Of a stretch of DNA of 53,973 nt, positions 42,064 to 51,469 are shown one piece after another; the stretch's first letter is position 1, and each line of letters opens with the position of its first letter. Under the pieces are notes generated by a model. That model was given only the letters and a program-made list of their open reading frames with translations. It searched no databases and was not told where the DNA came from. A program made the translations under genes and the position numbers. Where the stretch lies: NCBI GenBank assembly GCA_025462755.1, contig JAOAPF010000008.1:1-53973 (forward strand). The letters run 5' to 3'. The DNA is from Edaphobacter sp. GTDB lineage: Bacteria; Acidobacteriota; Terriglobia; Terriglobales; Acidobacteriaceae.

Positions 42064-42093
42064 GCGGCGGCTACGCGTCCGCATAGTCGCCGC
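42064..42093 (+). terminator. Stem-loop before the lysis genes
   Basis: GCGGCGGCTA (42064-42073) pairs with TAGTCGCCGC (42084-42093), with one G-T pair. No T-run. It lies between the fibre and holin genes. Confidence 0.45.
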
Positions 42094-42157
42094 CCTCCCC
42101 AAACATCTACAAATCCACCCGGAATACCTGAATAGCTGTAAACCAAAGGACTGCCTA

Positions 42158-42430
42158 ATGCCCGATTCCACGCAAGACATCATCCTCGACGAGCTCCGCG
42201 CTCTGCGAGGCGACTTCAACACATTTGCCCGCGATACCGGTGAACGCGTCTCTTCCCTTGAGACCGATATGCATGATCTCAAGGGTAACGGCCAGCCCGG
42301 TCGAGTGGGTCTGCTGGAGCGCTCGGTTGCGAAGCTGTCTCAGCGGATGTGGTGGGCAATCGGTGCTGGAGCTGGAGCGAGCACGGTGATTTCTGTGGCC
42401 GCGTGGGTTGTGAGTGAGGGTAGGAAATAA
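42158..42430 (+). CDS. Holin-like membrane protein
   Basis: 90 residues from ATG 42158, chosen for AAAGGA upstream. The N-terminal two-thirds is soluble and helical (LDELRALRGDFNTFARDTGE) with one C-terminal membrane span (about 64-86, MWWAIGAGAGASTVISVAAW). This is the layout of XhlA-like lysis proteins. It overlaps the endolysin start by one base (TAATG), which supports a lysis role: making holes or timing release of the lysozyme. Confidence 0.65.
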   Translation: MPDSTQDIILDELRALRGDFNTFARDTGERVSSLETDMHDLKGNGQPGRVGLLERSVAKLSQRMWWAIGAGAGASTVISVAAWVVSEGRK

Positions 42431-42888
42431 TGCAGATCTCGAACGCAGGCCTGAACCTCATCAAGACGGACGAGGGTTTCAAACCCCATCTGTATGACTG
42501 TCCGGCAAACGATGCGACGATCGGCTATGGCCACCTCGTGCACCACGGGCCGGTCTGCGGCGCTGCATCGGAGGCTCCGTTCGCCGGTGGGATCACAGAG
42601 GAGCAGGGAAGCGCGTTGCTGATCGAGGATGTGGCTTACGCGGAACACTCCGTCGCGCATCTGGTCATGGTGCCACTGAGCCAAGGGCAGTACGACGCAC
42701 TGGTGTCGTTCACCTATAACGAGGGCGCTGGACGGCTGCAGACTTCGACGTTGTTGGAGGTGCTGAACGCAGGCAACTATGGTGCGGTACCGTCGGAGTT
42801 GTTGAAGTGGGAATTCGGCGGCGGGAAGAAGCTGGCGGGAATGGTCGCGCGGCGTGAGGCTGAGGCTGCATTGTTCACGGCGGCGTAG
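42430..42888 (+). CDS. GH24 endolysin (T4/lambda R21-type lysozyme)
   Basis: 152 residues. The catalytic triad pattern E-x8-(D/C)-x5-T is met by Glu15, Cys24 and Thr30 in DEGFKPHLYDCPANDATIGY, with the GYGH strand after it. It cleaves the MurNAc-GlcNAc bond of peptidoglycan. There is no signal or SAR span, so release should depend on the holin-like protein it is coupled to. Cys in place of Asp is a known variant of the family. Confidence 0.9.
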   Translation: MQISNAGLNLIKTDEGFKPHLYDCPANDATIGYGHLVHHGPVCGAASEAPFAGGITEEQGSALLIEDVAYAEHSVAHLVMVPLSQGQYDALVSFTYNEGAGRLQTSTLLEVLNAGNYGAVPSELLKWEFGGGKKLAGMVARREAEAALFTAA

Positions 42889-42991
42889 AAGCCACCGGAA
42901 TATGGCTGTGGACGAACCTCGTGCCATCGTGTGTAATCGAACAGAATCAACAAAAGAACTGGAAGCTCAATAGCTGGAGGCGACTGATCGC

Positions 42992-43555
42992 GTGGGCCGA
43001 CGTGGAATACCCGACTACGTTCGGCGCATGCGGAATGAAGGACGCCGAACTCCTGGCACTGTACCCTTCCGATCCAAAGTCAAAAGCGCATTAGGGTGGC
43101 TCGCGGCAATTACTGCCCCGATCGCGATCTACAGCTTTTTCATCTACGCCCCGCTATCCATAACCCCGAATACGCAGCTCAAATATAACGCGATTACAAC
43201 GCCCTTCAGTCTGACCAACGGAGGGCGCTTTGGAATCACTAACGTTGAAGCGTCATGTGAGGTCAAATCACTGGATACCATAGGGCTGCATGTGGAAACC
43301 GACCATTCGATGATTCGCGAATACATGAGGCCAGTTTCCGAGATTGACTCCGGCGAGAGCACCACAATTTATTGCGATAGGGGGAAATCGTATAACTTTG
43401 GGTCGAGGGTCCTCGCAGCAGACATTATCATCAGTGCCACATACTCCGCTCGATTGTTACCATTTGTCCGGTTAACAAAATCAGCGCGATTTGTGACCGA
43501 TCCCTCAGAAGATGGCAAGATTCACTGGATACCGAAGAGTCTTTCCCAAAAGTAG
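42992..43555 (+). CDS. Membrane-anchored hypothetical protein (moron candidate)
   Basis: 187 residues from GTG 42992, or a shorter form from ATG 43028. A basic front (RRMRNEGRRTPGTVPFRSKV) leads to one membrane span (about 33-53, LGWLAAITAPIAIYSFFIYA) and an extracytoplasmic beta-rich domain. Its place after the lysis genes and before a strong terminator is typical for lysogenic-conversion morons. Function unknown; it could alter the envelope or block superinfection. Confidence 0.6.
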   Translation: MGRRGIPDYVRRMRNEGRRTPGTVPFRSKVKSALGWLAAITAPIAIYSFFIYAPLSITPNTQLKYNAITTPFSLTNGGRFGITNVEASCEVKSLDTIGLHVETDHSMIREYMRPVSEIDSGESTTIYCDRGKSYNFGSRVLAADIIISATYSARLLPFVRLTKSARFVTDPSEDGKIHWIPKSLSQK

Positions 43556-43582
43556 GCCCAAAAGGACTTGAAACGGAAAAGT

Positions 43583-43620
43583 AAGGCCACCGGAGACGAT
43601 CCCGGTGGCCTTTTTCTTTT
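43583..43620 (+). terminator. Rho-independent terminator ending the late region
   Basis: AGGCCACCGG (43584-43593) pairs with CCGGTGGCCT (43602-43611), followed by TTTTTCTTTT. It closes the rightward late transcript. Confidence 0.88.
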
Positions 43621-43728
43621 AATACGAAGGCTAAGGTGCCGCCGAGTTCAAGAATTCTTTTCTTGTGTGATGTGTGAAGAGAGGGAAGTGTGGAAGGGGT
43701 ACTCGATTCCGAAATCCCCTGCAAGGAG

Positions 43729-43768
43729 TCGCAAGGGATACTCGGAAAAAGTATCACTTTTGTATCAC
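43729..43768 (+). repeat. Right arm-type integrase binding sites (putative)
   Basis: TCGCAAGGGATA (43729-43740), then AAAAGTATCAC (43747-43757) and TTTTGTATCAC (43758-43768), in the same layout as 3832-3871. The two blocks flank the attachment core once the prophage is circular. Confidence 0.7.
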
Positions 43769-43834
43769 TTTCTCCGGCAGACGCTGCAGTTGTGTTTTGG
43801 TGGGGATGTGTAGAACCCGCGTCTCTATTGGGGA

Positions 43835-43886
43835 TTGATGGTGAGAGCGCTGGGGCTCGAACCCAGGACCAACGCCTTAAAAGGGC
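43835..43886 (-). repeat. attR: attR: 52-bp core within tRNA-Lys
   Basis: Perfect copy of 3675-3726. Here the core continues into the rest of an intact tRNA-Lys, so integration swapped the chromosomal 3' half for the phage copy and kept the gene whole. Confidence 0.93.
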
Positions 43887-43914
43887 GATGCTCTACCAAC
43901 TGAGCTACGCTCTC
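43839..43914 (-). tRNA. tRNA-Lys (anticodon TTT), integration target
   Basis: A 76-base cloverleaf with the encoded CCA at 43839-43841 (read as TGG on the + strand). The acceptor stem GAGAGCG pairs with CGCTCTC. The anticodon loop CTTTTAA gives TTT, and the T-loop has TTCGAGC. Bases 43839-43886 lie in the attachment core, so the 3' half is phage-supplied; the 5' half (43887-43914) is host sequence. The 294 bases after it (43915-44208) hold no gene I can support. Confidence 0.95.
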
Positions 43915-44208
43915 AAACCACACTACCAAGTTAGCACATTCAGACCAGGGAATTTCCGCGCCAAGCCCCCGCAACATAAGCTGTTACCGATCTTCCCGTT
44001 TGTCGGTGAGAACTCCTCATTGCAAGCTCCAATCGCCACGATGACGGTCACACTTAAGTCGCATAACGCTTTCATTGACTTGAGGTAGTCGCCACAGTAG
44101 CCTCAGGCTATTGCATGATAACGGGTGCAACCACGTCTTGTTGAACTGGCAGCGAACCGGCGCAGTTCAAGTAAAACCAACACCGTGACCAGGCCCACAG
44201 GAAGAAAA

Positions 44209-46647
44209 ATGGATTCTCGCAGCACGGACAAGATCGACGAACCAGTAGTAGCGGAGACTCCCGAAGATGTGGCAGTCCTCTACTCCTGGGCGAATCTCCA
44301 CGGGGCAAAATATCGCGACTTCTCCGCTTCGCGCCGCGAATATCGCGCGCAGCTGAGGCATCGCGCCGCCGAACAAGTTCGCGAGCAGGCATTGCTGGCC
44401 CAGGCCGAAGCCGAAGCCGCCGCCGCGGCAGCAGAGTCCGCCGCACGTCACGCAGCACAGGCTGCCCGCACTCATCAGGCCGACGACGCCGACTCCTCCA
44501 TGCGCCGTGCTCTGCGCGAGGCCGAAGACGCAGCCCGCACTGCAGCAGCAGAACGCGTTGAAGCCGCTCGCCGCGCCGAGGCTGCCGCTGTCGCCGAAGC
44601 CGCCGCACGCCGCGAAGAACGCGAGATCGCCGAAGCCCACGCCTCCGCGCAACGACAGGCGGCCCGCTACGCCGATTCAGAGATTCGCCGCAAAGCACTA
44701 GCCGGAACTCAAACGCCTTCGCCCCAAACCCCGAGCGAGATCCCCAACCAGATCCCCCAGCAAATCCCCCAGCAAATCCCGGACCAGATTCCAGGTCAGG
44801 TCACCGATCCCTACACCATCTACTCCACCCCGCAACCTCCCGTGCACTCGCAGCCATCGCTGCGATCCGCAACCGAACCGGCAGCGCAGGAGAAGACTCC
44901 TCCGCCTGACGAACCGGGCGCAAGCAGCGGTCACGATCGCGAGCGACGCGAATCGCCACGTTTCGTATCTACCCCTGTTCCCGCGCCTCCCGCGCGACAC
45001 AGTTCCGGGGGCCGCCACACATCGCCCCGTCGTCCGCAGGGCTACCATCCCGACGATGCCTCCGGAGTTCGCCAGATCTACCGCGGCCCCGACTACGATG
45101 CCATGCAGGCCGAGTACACTTCCACTAGTTCGTCACAGCATTCAACTCCTGTCGAGCGCCGCGCTGCCCCCGCCCCCGCGGCCTTTCACGAGATGAAGCC
45201 AACGGCTGAACAGCCCAATCTTTCCCCACGTCCTTCTTCCTCTCCCACCACCACTGAAAGCCAGGCTTCGCACATGGGTCAACGCCACACAGATCCCCAA
45301 CCGCACGCCGCTCGTTCGCCTCAGGCTGACTCTGCTCCTTCCTCGACGACATCCACCGGTGGCCAATGGCCTCCAAGCTCCGGAGATCACCCACAGCAGT
45401 TCGATCCTTCCCACGACTCCCACCGCGAAGTCAGCGGCATCTTGCCGCCGGCCAAGCCTCAGGCAACTAGACCGACCGGGTCGTCAAGAATCACTCCTCC
45501 TTCGCCGCGACCGGTATCGCCGTTCTCACAAGCGCTCGTTCCTTCCGACTCGACCCGCGGCCGACGCGCCCAGGACGACTTCGACTACCAGCAGTCCCAG
45601 GGCTTCCCCGAGCGTCGCAGCGCTTCAGAGCCCGACGCCTCGACACTCTCCTCACAGCGGCCATCTGATCCCGCCGGCCCGGCATGGCTCTACGCTCCGC
45701 CCGCGCCGCAGGTCATACCCAAGCCCCTCGTCTCGCAGTCGTCCGTGCAGTCCTCGGTCGCCGACACCCTACAGCACTCCCGCGAACGCGTAGCCGCTCG
45801 CTGGTTCGCGCTCAAGGGCGTCTTCGAGCAGCCCGGCCAGGATGGCCACGATCAGCCCGAAGCAGCACCGATACGCCAGAAAGAAACCCGCACCCCAGTC
45901 TGTGCCGTCTTCTCGCTAGCCGGTGGCGTCGGCAAAACCAGCCTCGTCGCCACCGTAGGCCGCGCTCTCTCGTCCATGGGAGAAAAAGTCCTCCTCACCG
46001 ACACCACCTCCCACGGCCTGCTCCCGTTCTACTTCGGCGCCAGCGAGCTTCGCCAGGGAACCGTACGCACCTTCTCGCCACCCAGCGGAAGTACCGACGC
46101 GCCCATCTATCTAGTCAGCTACGACGTAGACCAGAAGGGAAGCGACGCAGCCGCACAGGAGCAGCTAGCCGAGGAGATCATCAACAACAGCCGAGGTACC
46201 CACCGCATCCTGCTGGACCTCACGGTCAGTTCAAGCTGGATCGTCCGTCACCTCTCCCGCATGAGCCCAACCATCCTCGTTCCCGTAGCACCCGACATGA
46301 ACTCCGTCATCAGCCTGCAAACCGTAGAAAAGTTCTTCAGCGGAGTCAACGACGGCGACGGCCGCCCTTTGCAGCCTATTTATGTGCTCAACCAATTCGA
46401 CACCTCACTCCCCCTGCACCTCGATGTCCGCGAAGTGATGCGCCGCCAGCTCGGAGAGCGCCTCCTGCCCTTCGTAATCCGCCGCGCCCCCGCCGTCAGC
46501 GAAGCTCTCGCTGAAGGCATGACCGTAGTCGACTACGCCCCCGACGCGCCCGTAGCCGAGGACTATCTCAACCTCGCGACATGGCTCCGCACCGTCGCCG
46601 CACCCGCCACCGCAGGTTTCCGCAACGTGCGGTGGAGTGAAAGATGA
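44209..46647 (+). CDS. bcsQ: BcsQ-like ParA/MinD-family ATPase with long disordered N-terminus
   Basis: 812 residues from ATG 44209, with GGAAGAAAA before it; an open frame from 44125 adds 28 residues that look non-coding. The C-terminal about 245 residues are a deviant-Walker ATPase: FSLAGGVGKTSLVATVGRAL (P-loop near 570), then ILLDLTVSSSW as the Walker B region. Its stop overlaps the start of the cellulose synthase gene by four bases. BcsQ places cellulose synthase at the cell pole. The first 560 residues are unusual: an Ala/Glu/Arg coiled coil, IPQQIPQQIPDQIP repeats and a Ser/Pro-rich tail, probably disordered. Typical BcsQ has about 250 residues. Confidence 0.8.
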   Translation: MDSRSTDKIDEPVVAETPEDVAVLYSWANLHGAKYRDFSASRREYRAQLRHRAAEQVREQALLAQAEAEAAAAAAESAARHAAQAARTHQADDADSSMRRALREAEDAARTAAAERVEAARRAEAAAVAEAAARREEREIAEAHASAQRQAARYADSEIRRKALAGTQTPSPQTPSEIPNQIPQQIPQQIPDQIPGQVTDPYTIYSTPQPPVHSQPSLRSATEPAAQEKTPPPDEPGASSGHDRERRESPRFVSTPVPAPPARHSSGGRHTSPRRPQGYHPDDASGVRQIYRGPDYDAMQAEYTSTSSSQHSTPVERRAAPAPAAFHEMKPTAEQPNLSPRPSSSPTTTESQASHMGQRHTDPQPHAARSPQADSAPSSTTSTGGQWPPSSGDHPQQFDPSHDSHREVSGILPPAKPQATRPTGSSRITPPSPRPVSPFSQALVPSDSTRGRRAQDDFDYQQSQGFPERRSASEPDASTLSSQRPSDPAGPAWLYAPPAPQVIPKPLVSQSSVQSSVADTLQHSRERVAARWFALKGVFEQPGQDGHDQPEAAPIRQKETRTPVCAVFSLAGGVGKTSLVATVGRALSSMGEKVLLTDTTSHGLLPFYFGASELRQGTVRTFSPPSGSTDAPIYLVSYDVDQKGSDAAAQEQLAEEIINNSRGTHRILLDLTVSSSWIVRHLSRMSPTILVPVAPDMNSVISLQTVEKFFSGVNDGDGRPLQPIYVLNQFDTSLPLHLDVREVMRRQLGERLLPFVIRRAPAVSEALAEGMTVVDYAPDAPVAEDYLNLATWLRTVAAPATAGFRNVRWSER

Positions 46648-49600
46648 TCTCGTCGCCGCTCCTCAAGCAGTTTGAGTCCGGTGACAATCTCTTCTTCAAA
46701 GCAATTCGGTTCCTCATCCTCCTCAGCGGAACCCTGCTGCTCTGCTTCACCGGCATCCTCGAACTCACCTGGCCCCAGCAGGTCGTCCTCGGCATCCTCA
46801 CGATCGCCCTGGTAATCTGGCTCGACCGCAGCTCCAGCTCCTATCTGGTCACGCTGACGGTAATGCTCGTCTCCATGTTTTCAACCTTCCGCTACGGATA
46901 CTGGAGATTCGCATCCACCGGCAGATTCTTCTTCGATCCCGGCTCCGTCTGGAGCATGCTCGACGCCTTCTTCATCGCTCTCCTGCTCTTCGCCGAGACC
47001 TACGCCTTCGTCATCCTCTTCCTCGGCTATCTCCAAACCCTCTGGCCGTTGCGCCGCACGCCCGTTCCATTACCCGACGACACCGAATTATGGCCCGCCG
47101 TCGATCTCATCATCCCCACCTACAACGAGCCGCTAAGCGTCGTGAAGTACACCGCCCTCGCCGCGATGAACATCGACTGGCCATCCGACAGGCTCCACGT
47201 CTACATCCTTGACGACGGCAAACGCGAAGAGTTCCGCAGGTTCGCCGAAGAGGCCGGCATCGGCTACATGACGCGCGACGACAACCAGCACGCCAAGGCC
47301 GGCAATATTAATCGCGCACTCCCCCGTCTCGATGCCCCCTACATCGCCATCTTCGATTGCGACCACGTCCCCACCCGCAGCTTCCTCCAGATCACCCTCG
47401 GCTGGTTCCTGCGCGACACCAAACTTGGCATGCTGCAAACCCCCCATCACTTCTATTCGCCGGATCCCTTCGAGCGCAATCTCGACCAGTTCCGCAAAAT
47501 CCCCAACGAGGGCGAGCTCTTCTACGGCGTCGTCCAGGATGGCAACGACTTCTGGAACGCCACCTTCTTCTGCGGCTCCTGCGCGGTCATCCGTCGCTCC
47601 GCGCTCGATGAGATCGGCGGCATGGCCGTCGAAACCGTAACCGAAGACGCCCACACCTCGCTGCGCATGCAGCAGAATGGCTGGAACACCGCCTACATCA
47701 ACATCCCTCAGGCCGCGGGCCTCGCCACCGAACGGCTAAGCGGACACGTCAAGCAGCGCATCCGCTGGGCGCGCGGCATGATCCAGATCATGCGCATCGA
47801 CAATCCGCTCTTCGCCAGAGGACTCAGCCCGGCGCAGCGGCTCTGCTACTTCAACGCGATGACCCACTTCCTCTACGCTCTGCCGCGCCTGATCTTTCTC
47901 ACCGCTCCGCTGATCTATCTCATCTTCGGCCACACCAACATTCCCGGCTACTGGGCGGCGATCCTCGCCTACGCGTTCCCGCATCTCGCGCTCTCCAACA
48001 TCGCGAACTCGCGTATCCAGGGCCAGCATCGCCACTCCTTCTGGAACGACATCTACGAAACCGTGCTCGCGCCCTACATCCTTCTGCCCACCCTGCTCGC
48101 CCTCATCACTCCCCGATTGGGCAAATTCCACGTCACCGCGAAGGGCGGCGTCGTGAACCGCCGATTCTTCGACCGCCATCTCGCAAGGCCATTCCTCTTC
48201 CTGATCGGCTTGAACCTTCTCGGCATCCTCTGCGCGATTCCAAGACTCTTCCCCTTTCCCGGCGCAGCTTCGGCCTTTCCGTTAAACCTCTTCGCCAGAA
48301 TGTACGACGGCAACCACGTCGGCACCATTCTGATGAATCTCCTCTGGGTCTGCTTCAACCTGATCATCCTCGGCGTCGCCACCTCGGTCGCATGGGAGAG
48401 CCGCCAGCGCCGCCAGACCGTTCGCCTCGCCATGACCGTGCCCGCCGATGTGCAGCTCGCCAACGGAGCGATCATCCACGGCGTCACCACCGACGTCTCC
48501 AGCGGCGGCCTCATGATCCGCATGGAGCGCGACTTCATCGCGAACCTCGGCGACACCATCAAGCTCACCCTTCCCGTCCTCGACGGCAACGCCACACTGC
48601 CGGCAACTCTCGTGGGAATCAGCGACAACATCCTCCGCGCACAATTCGATCCCCTCACCCTGCAGGAGGAAGAAGTCCTCACCATGGTGCTCTACTCCCG
48701 CGCCGACACCTGGCTAGGCTGGGGCGAGACCCGCGAACCGGACAAGCCGCTGGTCAGCCTCGGCAGAATCACCAAACTCGCCTGCTACGGCATGACAAAG
48801 GCGCTTCGCGAAGCGACGAAATCGAAGGACGCTCCGCCTTCACGCAAACTAGCCACCAGCATCGTTCCGCTCTTTCTCCTGGCTGTTCTCGGCGCCGCCA
48901 TCAAGCCCCGTCCAGCGATCGCGCAAACCACCATCAGCGCAAAGACCGCGCCCGCCGCTGTCGTTCCCTTCGACAACACTCTCGCTCTCTCCGACCTCGG
49001 CGTCTCCAACAACATCCTCCTTCACGGTGTCGACGCCTTCGACACCGTCCGCTTCTCCCTCCCGCGAACGCAGCTCGCTAAAACAGCGACCATGCACCTG
49101 CGCTATCACGCTTCGCCAGGACTAATCCCATCTCTCAGTCATCTCAAGGTGACCCTGAACGGCACCCTCTTCGCGACTCTCCCGATAACGACGCAACCCG
49201 CCGCGGCCCTTCCGCCCAACCCCACGCAGACGGCAAACAACCCACACAGCGAAAACAGCTCCCTGATCGAATCGACCATCCCCATACCTGCCGAGCTACT
49301 GGCGCCCGACAACGAACTCACCTTCGAGTTCATCGGCCACTATGCCCTCAAGTGCGAAGACCCATCTCACTCCACCCTCTGGGCCCAGATCGACAACAAC
49401 TCCACCATCGAGTTTGCAGGCAATCTCATTCCCATCGAGGACAATCTAAAACTCCTGCCCGCCCCCTTCTACTACGCCAAAATCAATCTTCGCCCCATCA
49501 TCCCCATCGCGTTCCTCACCCAGCCTTCGCCCAAAGCCCTCCAGGCCGCCGGCATCATCGCCTCATGGTTTGGTGTCCTCGCCGATTCGCGGCCCATCCG

Positions 49601-51119
49601 CTTTCCCGTCGCCATAGGCGCCATTCCGCCGGGCAACGCCATAGTCATCGGCGAAAGCGCAGCAACCCTTCCCGTCTCGCTCGAGATGACCACAATCTCC
49701 GGCCCCTCTATCGCCATCCGCGCCAATCCCTCCGACCCCTACTCCAAAGTCCTCGTCCTCACCGGAGACTCCGCAGACGATGTCCTCACCGCTGCAATGG
49801 CCCTCACCCAACAGCGCGATCTCCTCCAGGGGGCCCTCGTCCGCGTCCCCTCGATCAACAAACCCGCCCCTCGCGACCCCGACGACGCCCCCCGCTGGCT
49901 CAGCACCGACAAGATCAACCGCCTCGCCGACATCGAGCAAACCAGCACCTTCGACACCGACGGCAACTCCCCGGTCGCCATCTCCATGCGTCTCCCGCCC
50001 GACCTCTACTACAGCTACCGCGCCCGCCAGAACCTCGGCCTTCACCTCAGCTACCGTTACAACAGCATTCCTCTCGCCAGCGGCAGCACGCTGCAAGTCT
50101 CCATCAACGGCGCCTACACCAGCTCCACCCCGCTCCCCCACACCGACCAAGCCTCGGCCCAACTCGACGCCATCGTGCCCGTACCAATCTCAGACCTGCG
50201 CCCCTTCTCAAACTCCTTCCTCCTACGCTTCCTCTTCGCGCTACCTAAAAAAGACGAATGCGATGACGCCACACCAAACAACCTCGCCGGCGCGATCCTA
50301 AAAGACTCCTACCTCGACCTCCAGGGCATCCCCCACTGGGCCACCCTGCCAAATCTCGAGATCTTCGCCAACGCCGGCTACCCCTTCACCCGCGAAGCCG
50401 ACCTGGCCGACACCGCCGTAGTCCTGCCCGACACCCCCGTCGCCGAAGAGATCGAGATGTACCTCACCCTGATGGGCCACTTCGGCGCACAGACCGGCTA
50501 TCCCGTCCTCAACGTCTCAGTCACCAACGCCGAAGGCATGAAGTCCGACGCAGCCAAGGACTACCTGGTCATCGGCACGGTCGACGATCAATCCGCCATC
50601 AGCCGATTAAATGTCTCGCTACCGGTCGGCATCGACGGCAGCGGCCTGCACATTCAGGACACACAGGGCTTCTTCGCCCAACTCCAGCACGCCTGGTGGA
50701 AGGTTCGCAGCTCCGACCGCGTCCAGTCCGGCCAGCTCGAAACCGCCGGCGGCCTCCCCGACGCGCTCATCGAAGGCATCGAGTGGCCCAGCGGATCAAG
50801 CCACTCCGTAGTCGTCATCGCTCTGCGCGACAAAGATGTAGTCCCCAACTTCCTCTCCGTCTTCCTCAAGACATCGCAATCCTCTGACGTCTCCCAATCC
50901 GTCAGCGTCCTCCACGGCTCACGCTTCACCTCCTACCGCATCGGCAACGACGTCTACCACGTCGGCACTCTCTCACCGTGGATCAAGCTCAACATGCTCT
51001 TCCAGCACTTCCAGTGGCTGATGGTCGCCTCCATCCTCGGCTTCTGTTTCCTTATCGCGATAGTCCTTCGCTCCATCCTGCGCAAAAAAGCCCGCGCCCG
51101 CCTCCAAGGAAACAGTTAA
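46644..51119 (+). CDS. bcsAB: Fused cellulose synthase BcsA-BcsB
   Basis: 1491 residues. The BcsA part (1 to about 720) has N-terminal membrane spans, the GT2 motifs TYNEP, DDGK, DCDH, VTEDAHTSLRMQQNGW and KQRIRWARG, more spans, and a PilZ domain from about 584 (RRQTVR and DVSSGG bind c-di-GMP). A hydrophobic signal-like segment (about 732-755, ending RPAIAQ) leads into the BcsB part to the end, with a C-terminal membrane span. BcsA polymerises UDP-glucose into beta-1,4-glucan; periplasmic BcsB guides it out. Fusion in one chain is known from AcsAB of Komagataeibacter-type bacteria. Starts on the last four bases of the bcsQ-like gene. Confidence 0.92.
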   Translation: MISSPLLKQFESGDNLFFKAIRFLILLSGTLLLCFTGILELTWPQQVVLGILTIALVIWLDRSSSSYLVTLTVMLVSMFSTFRYGYWRFASTGRFFFDPGSVWSMLDAFFIALLLFAETYAFVILFLGYLQTLWPLRRTPVPLPDDTELWPAVDLIIPTYNEPLSVVKYTALAAMNIDWPSDRLHVYILDDGKREEFRRFAEEAGIGYMTRDDNQHAKAGNINRALPRLDAPYIAIFDCDHVPTRSFLQITLGWFLRDTKLGMLQTPHHFYSPDPFERNLDQFRKIPNEGELFYGVVQDGNDFWNATFFCGSCAVIRRSALDEIGGMAVETVTEDAHTSLRMQQNGWNTAYINIPQAAGLATERLSGHVKQRIRWARGMIQIMRIDNPLFARGLSPAQRLCYFNAMTHFLYALPRLIFLTAPLIYLIFGHTNIPGYWAAILAYAFPHLALSNIANSRIQGQHRHSFWNDIYETVLAPYILLPTLLALITPRLGKFHVTAKGGVVNRRFFDRHLARPFLFLIGLNLLGILCAIPRLFPFPGAASAFPLNLFARMYDGNHVGTILMNLLWVCFNLIILGVATSVAWESRQRRQTVRLAMTVPADVQLANGAIIHGVTTDVSSGGLMIRMERDFIANLGDTIKLTLPVLDGNATLPATLVGISDNILRAQFDPLTLQEEEVLTMVLYSRADTWLGWGETREPDKPLVSLGRITKLACYGMTKALREATKSKDAPPSRKLATSIVPLFLLAVLGAAIKPRPAIAQTTISAKTAPAAVVPFDNTLALSDLGVSNNILLHGVDAFDTVRFSLPRTQLAKTATMHLRYHASPGLIPSLSHLKVTLNGTLFATLPITTQPAAALPPNPTQTANNPHSENSSLIESTIPIPAELLAPDNELTFEFIGHYALKCEDPSHSTLWAQIDNNSTIEFAGNLIPIEDNLKLLPAPFYYAKINLRPIIPIAFLTQPSPKALQAAGIIASWFGVLADSRPIRFPVAIGAIPPGNAIVIGESAATLPVSLEMTTISGPSIAIRANPSDPYSKVLVLTGDSADDVLTAAMALTQQRDLLQGALVRVPSINKPAPRDPDDAPRWLSTDKINRLADIEQTSTFDTDGNSPVAISMRLPPDLYYSYRARQNLGLHLSYRYNSIPLASGSTLQVSINGAYTSSTPLPHTDQASAQLDAIVPVPISDLRPFSNSFLLRFLFALPKKDECDDATPNNLAGAILKDSYLDLQGIPHWATLPNLEIFANAGYPFTREADLADTAVVLPDTPVAEEIEMYLTLMGHFGAQTGYPVLNVSVTNAEGMKSDAAKDYLVIGTVDDQSAISRLNVSLPVGIDGSGLHIQDTQGFFAQLQHAWWKVRSSDRVQSGQLETAGGLPDALIEGIEWPSGSSHSVVVIALRDKDVVPNFLSVFLKTSQSSDVSQSVSVLHGSRFTSYRIGNDVYHVGTLSPWIKLNMLFQHFQWLMVASILGFCFLIAIVLRSILRKKARARLQGNS

Positions 51120-51319
51120 CCGACCGAAGACTCCCGGCAGAACTCCCGCCTCAACGCTCTCACTCCCATGCCTCTGAATCGCATACAGATGCCCCTACAA
51201 AGAACGAATTATGCAGCCCTTTGCTGTTGTCTCTCTTGTTGTCATCCCCGGAGGGGATCTGCTGTTGCTTTTTGAAAAGCATCCCCCAAACGGGCCATCC
51301 TGCTCCCATCTGAATTCTC

Positions 51320-51348
51320 TTGAATTGCCTCTCCCTCGCACGTATAAC
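51320..51348 (+). promoter_or_regulatory. Sigma-70-type promoter candidate
   Basis: TTGAAT (51320-51325), 17 bases, then TATAAC (51343-51348), in the 350-base gap between bcsAB and the DUF3857 gene. A start near 51355 would leave a leader of about 115 bases. Nothing else with support is seen in that gap. Confidence 0.55.
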
Positions 51349-51469
51349 TTGGCGGGTACACTTCCTCGTCTTCCGGCTCAGGCCTTCCCGCAGCGGTAAA
51401 TGGAGTAGTGCATCAGGACCCATGACAGAACCCGCAGCACCGCAAGCAGAGTAATTACGCAGACCTTCT

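Larger units (their letters stand above)
3675..43886. mobile_element. Complete tRNA-Lys-integrated podovirus-like prophage
   Basis: About 40.2 kb between two perfect 52-bp direct repeats (3675-3726 and 43835-43886). It contains a tyrosine integrase next to the left repeat, replication genes, a sigma factor, terminase, portal, capsid, short-tail and ejection genes, fibres, a holin-like protein and a GH24 lysozyme. No tape measure, sheath or tube gene is seen, and the head-to-tail order resembles P22-like podoviruses. The large terminase carries a frameshift, so excision and packaging competence is uncertain. Confidence 0.95.

Noticed and set aside
44107-44700. Minus-strand frames antisense to the BcsQ-like N-terminus
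   Set aside because: Arg/Gly-rich shadow of the Ala/Glu coiled-coil region; no start signals.
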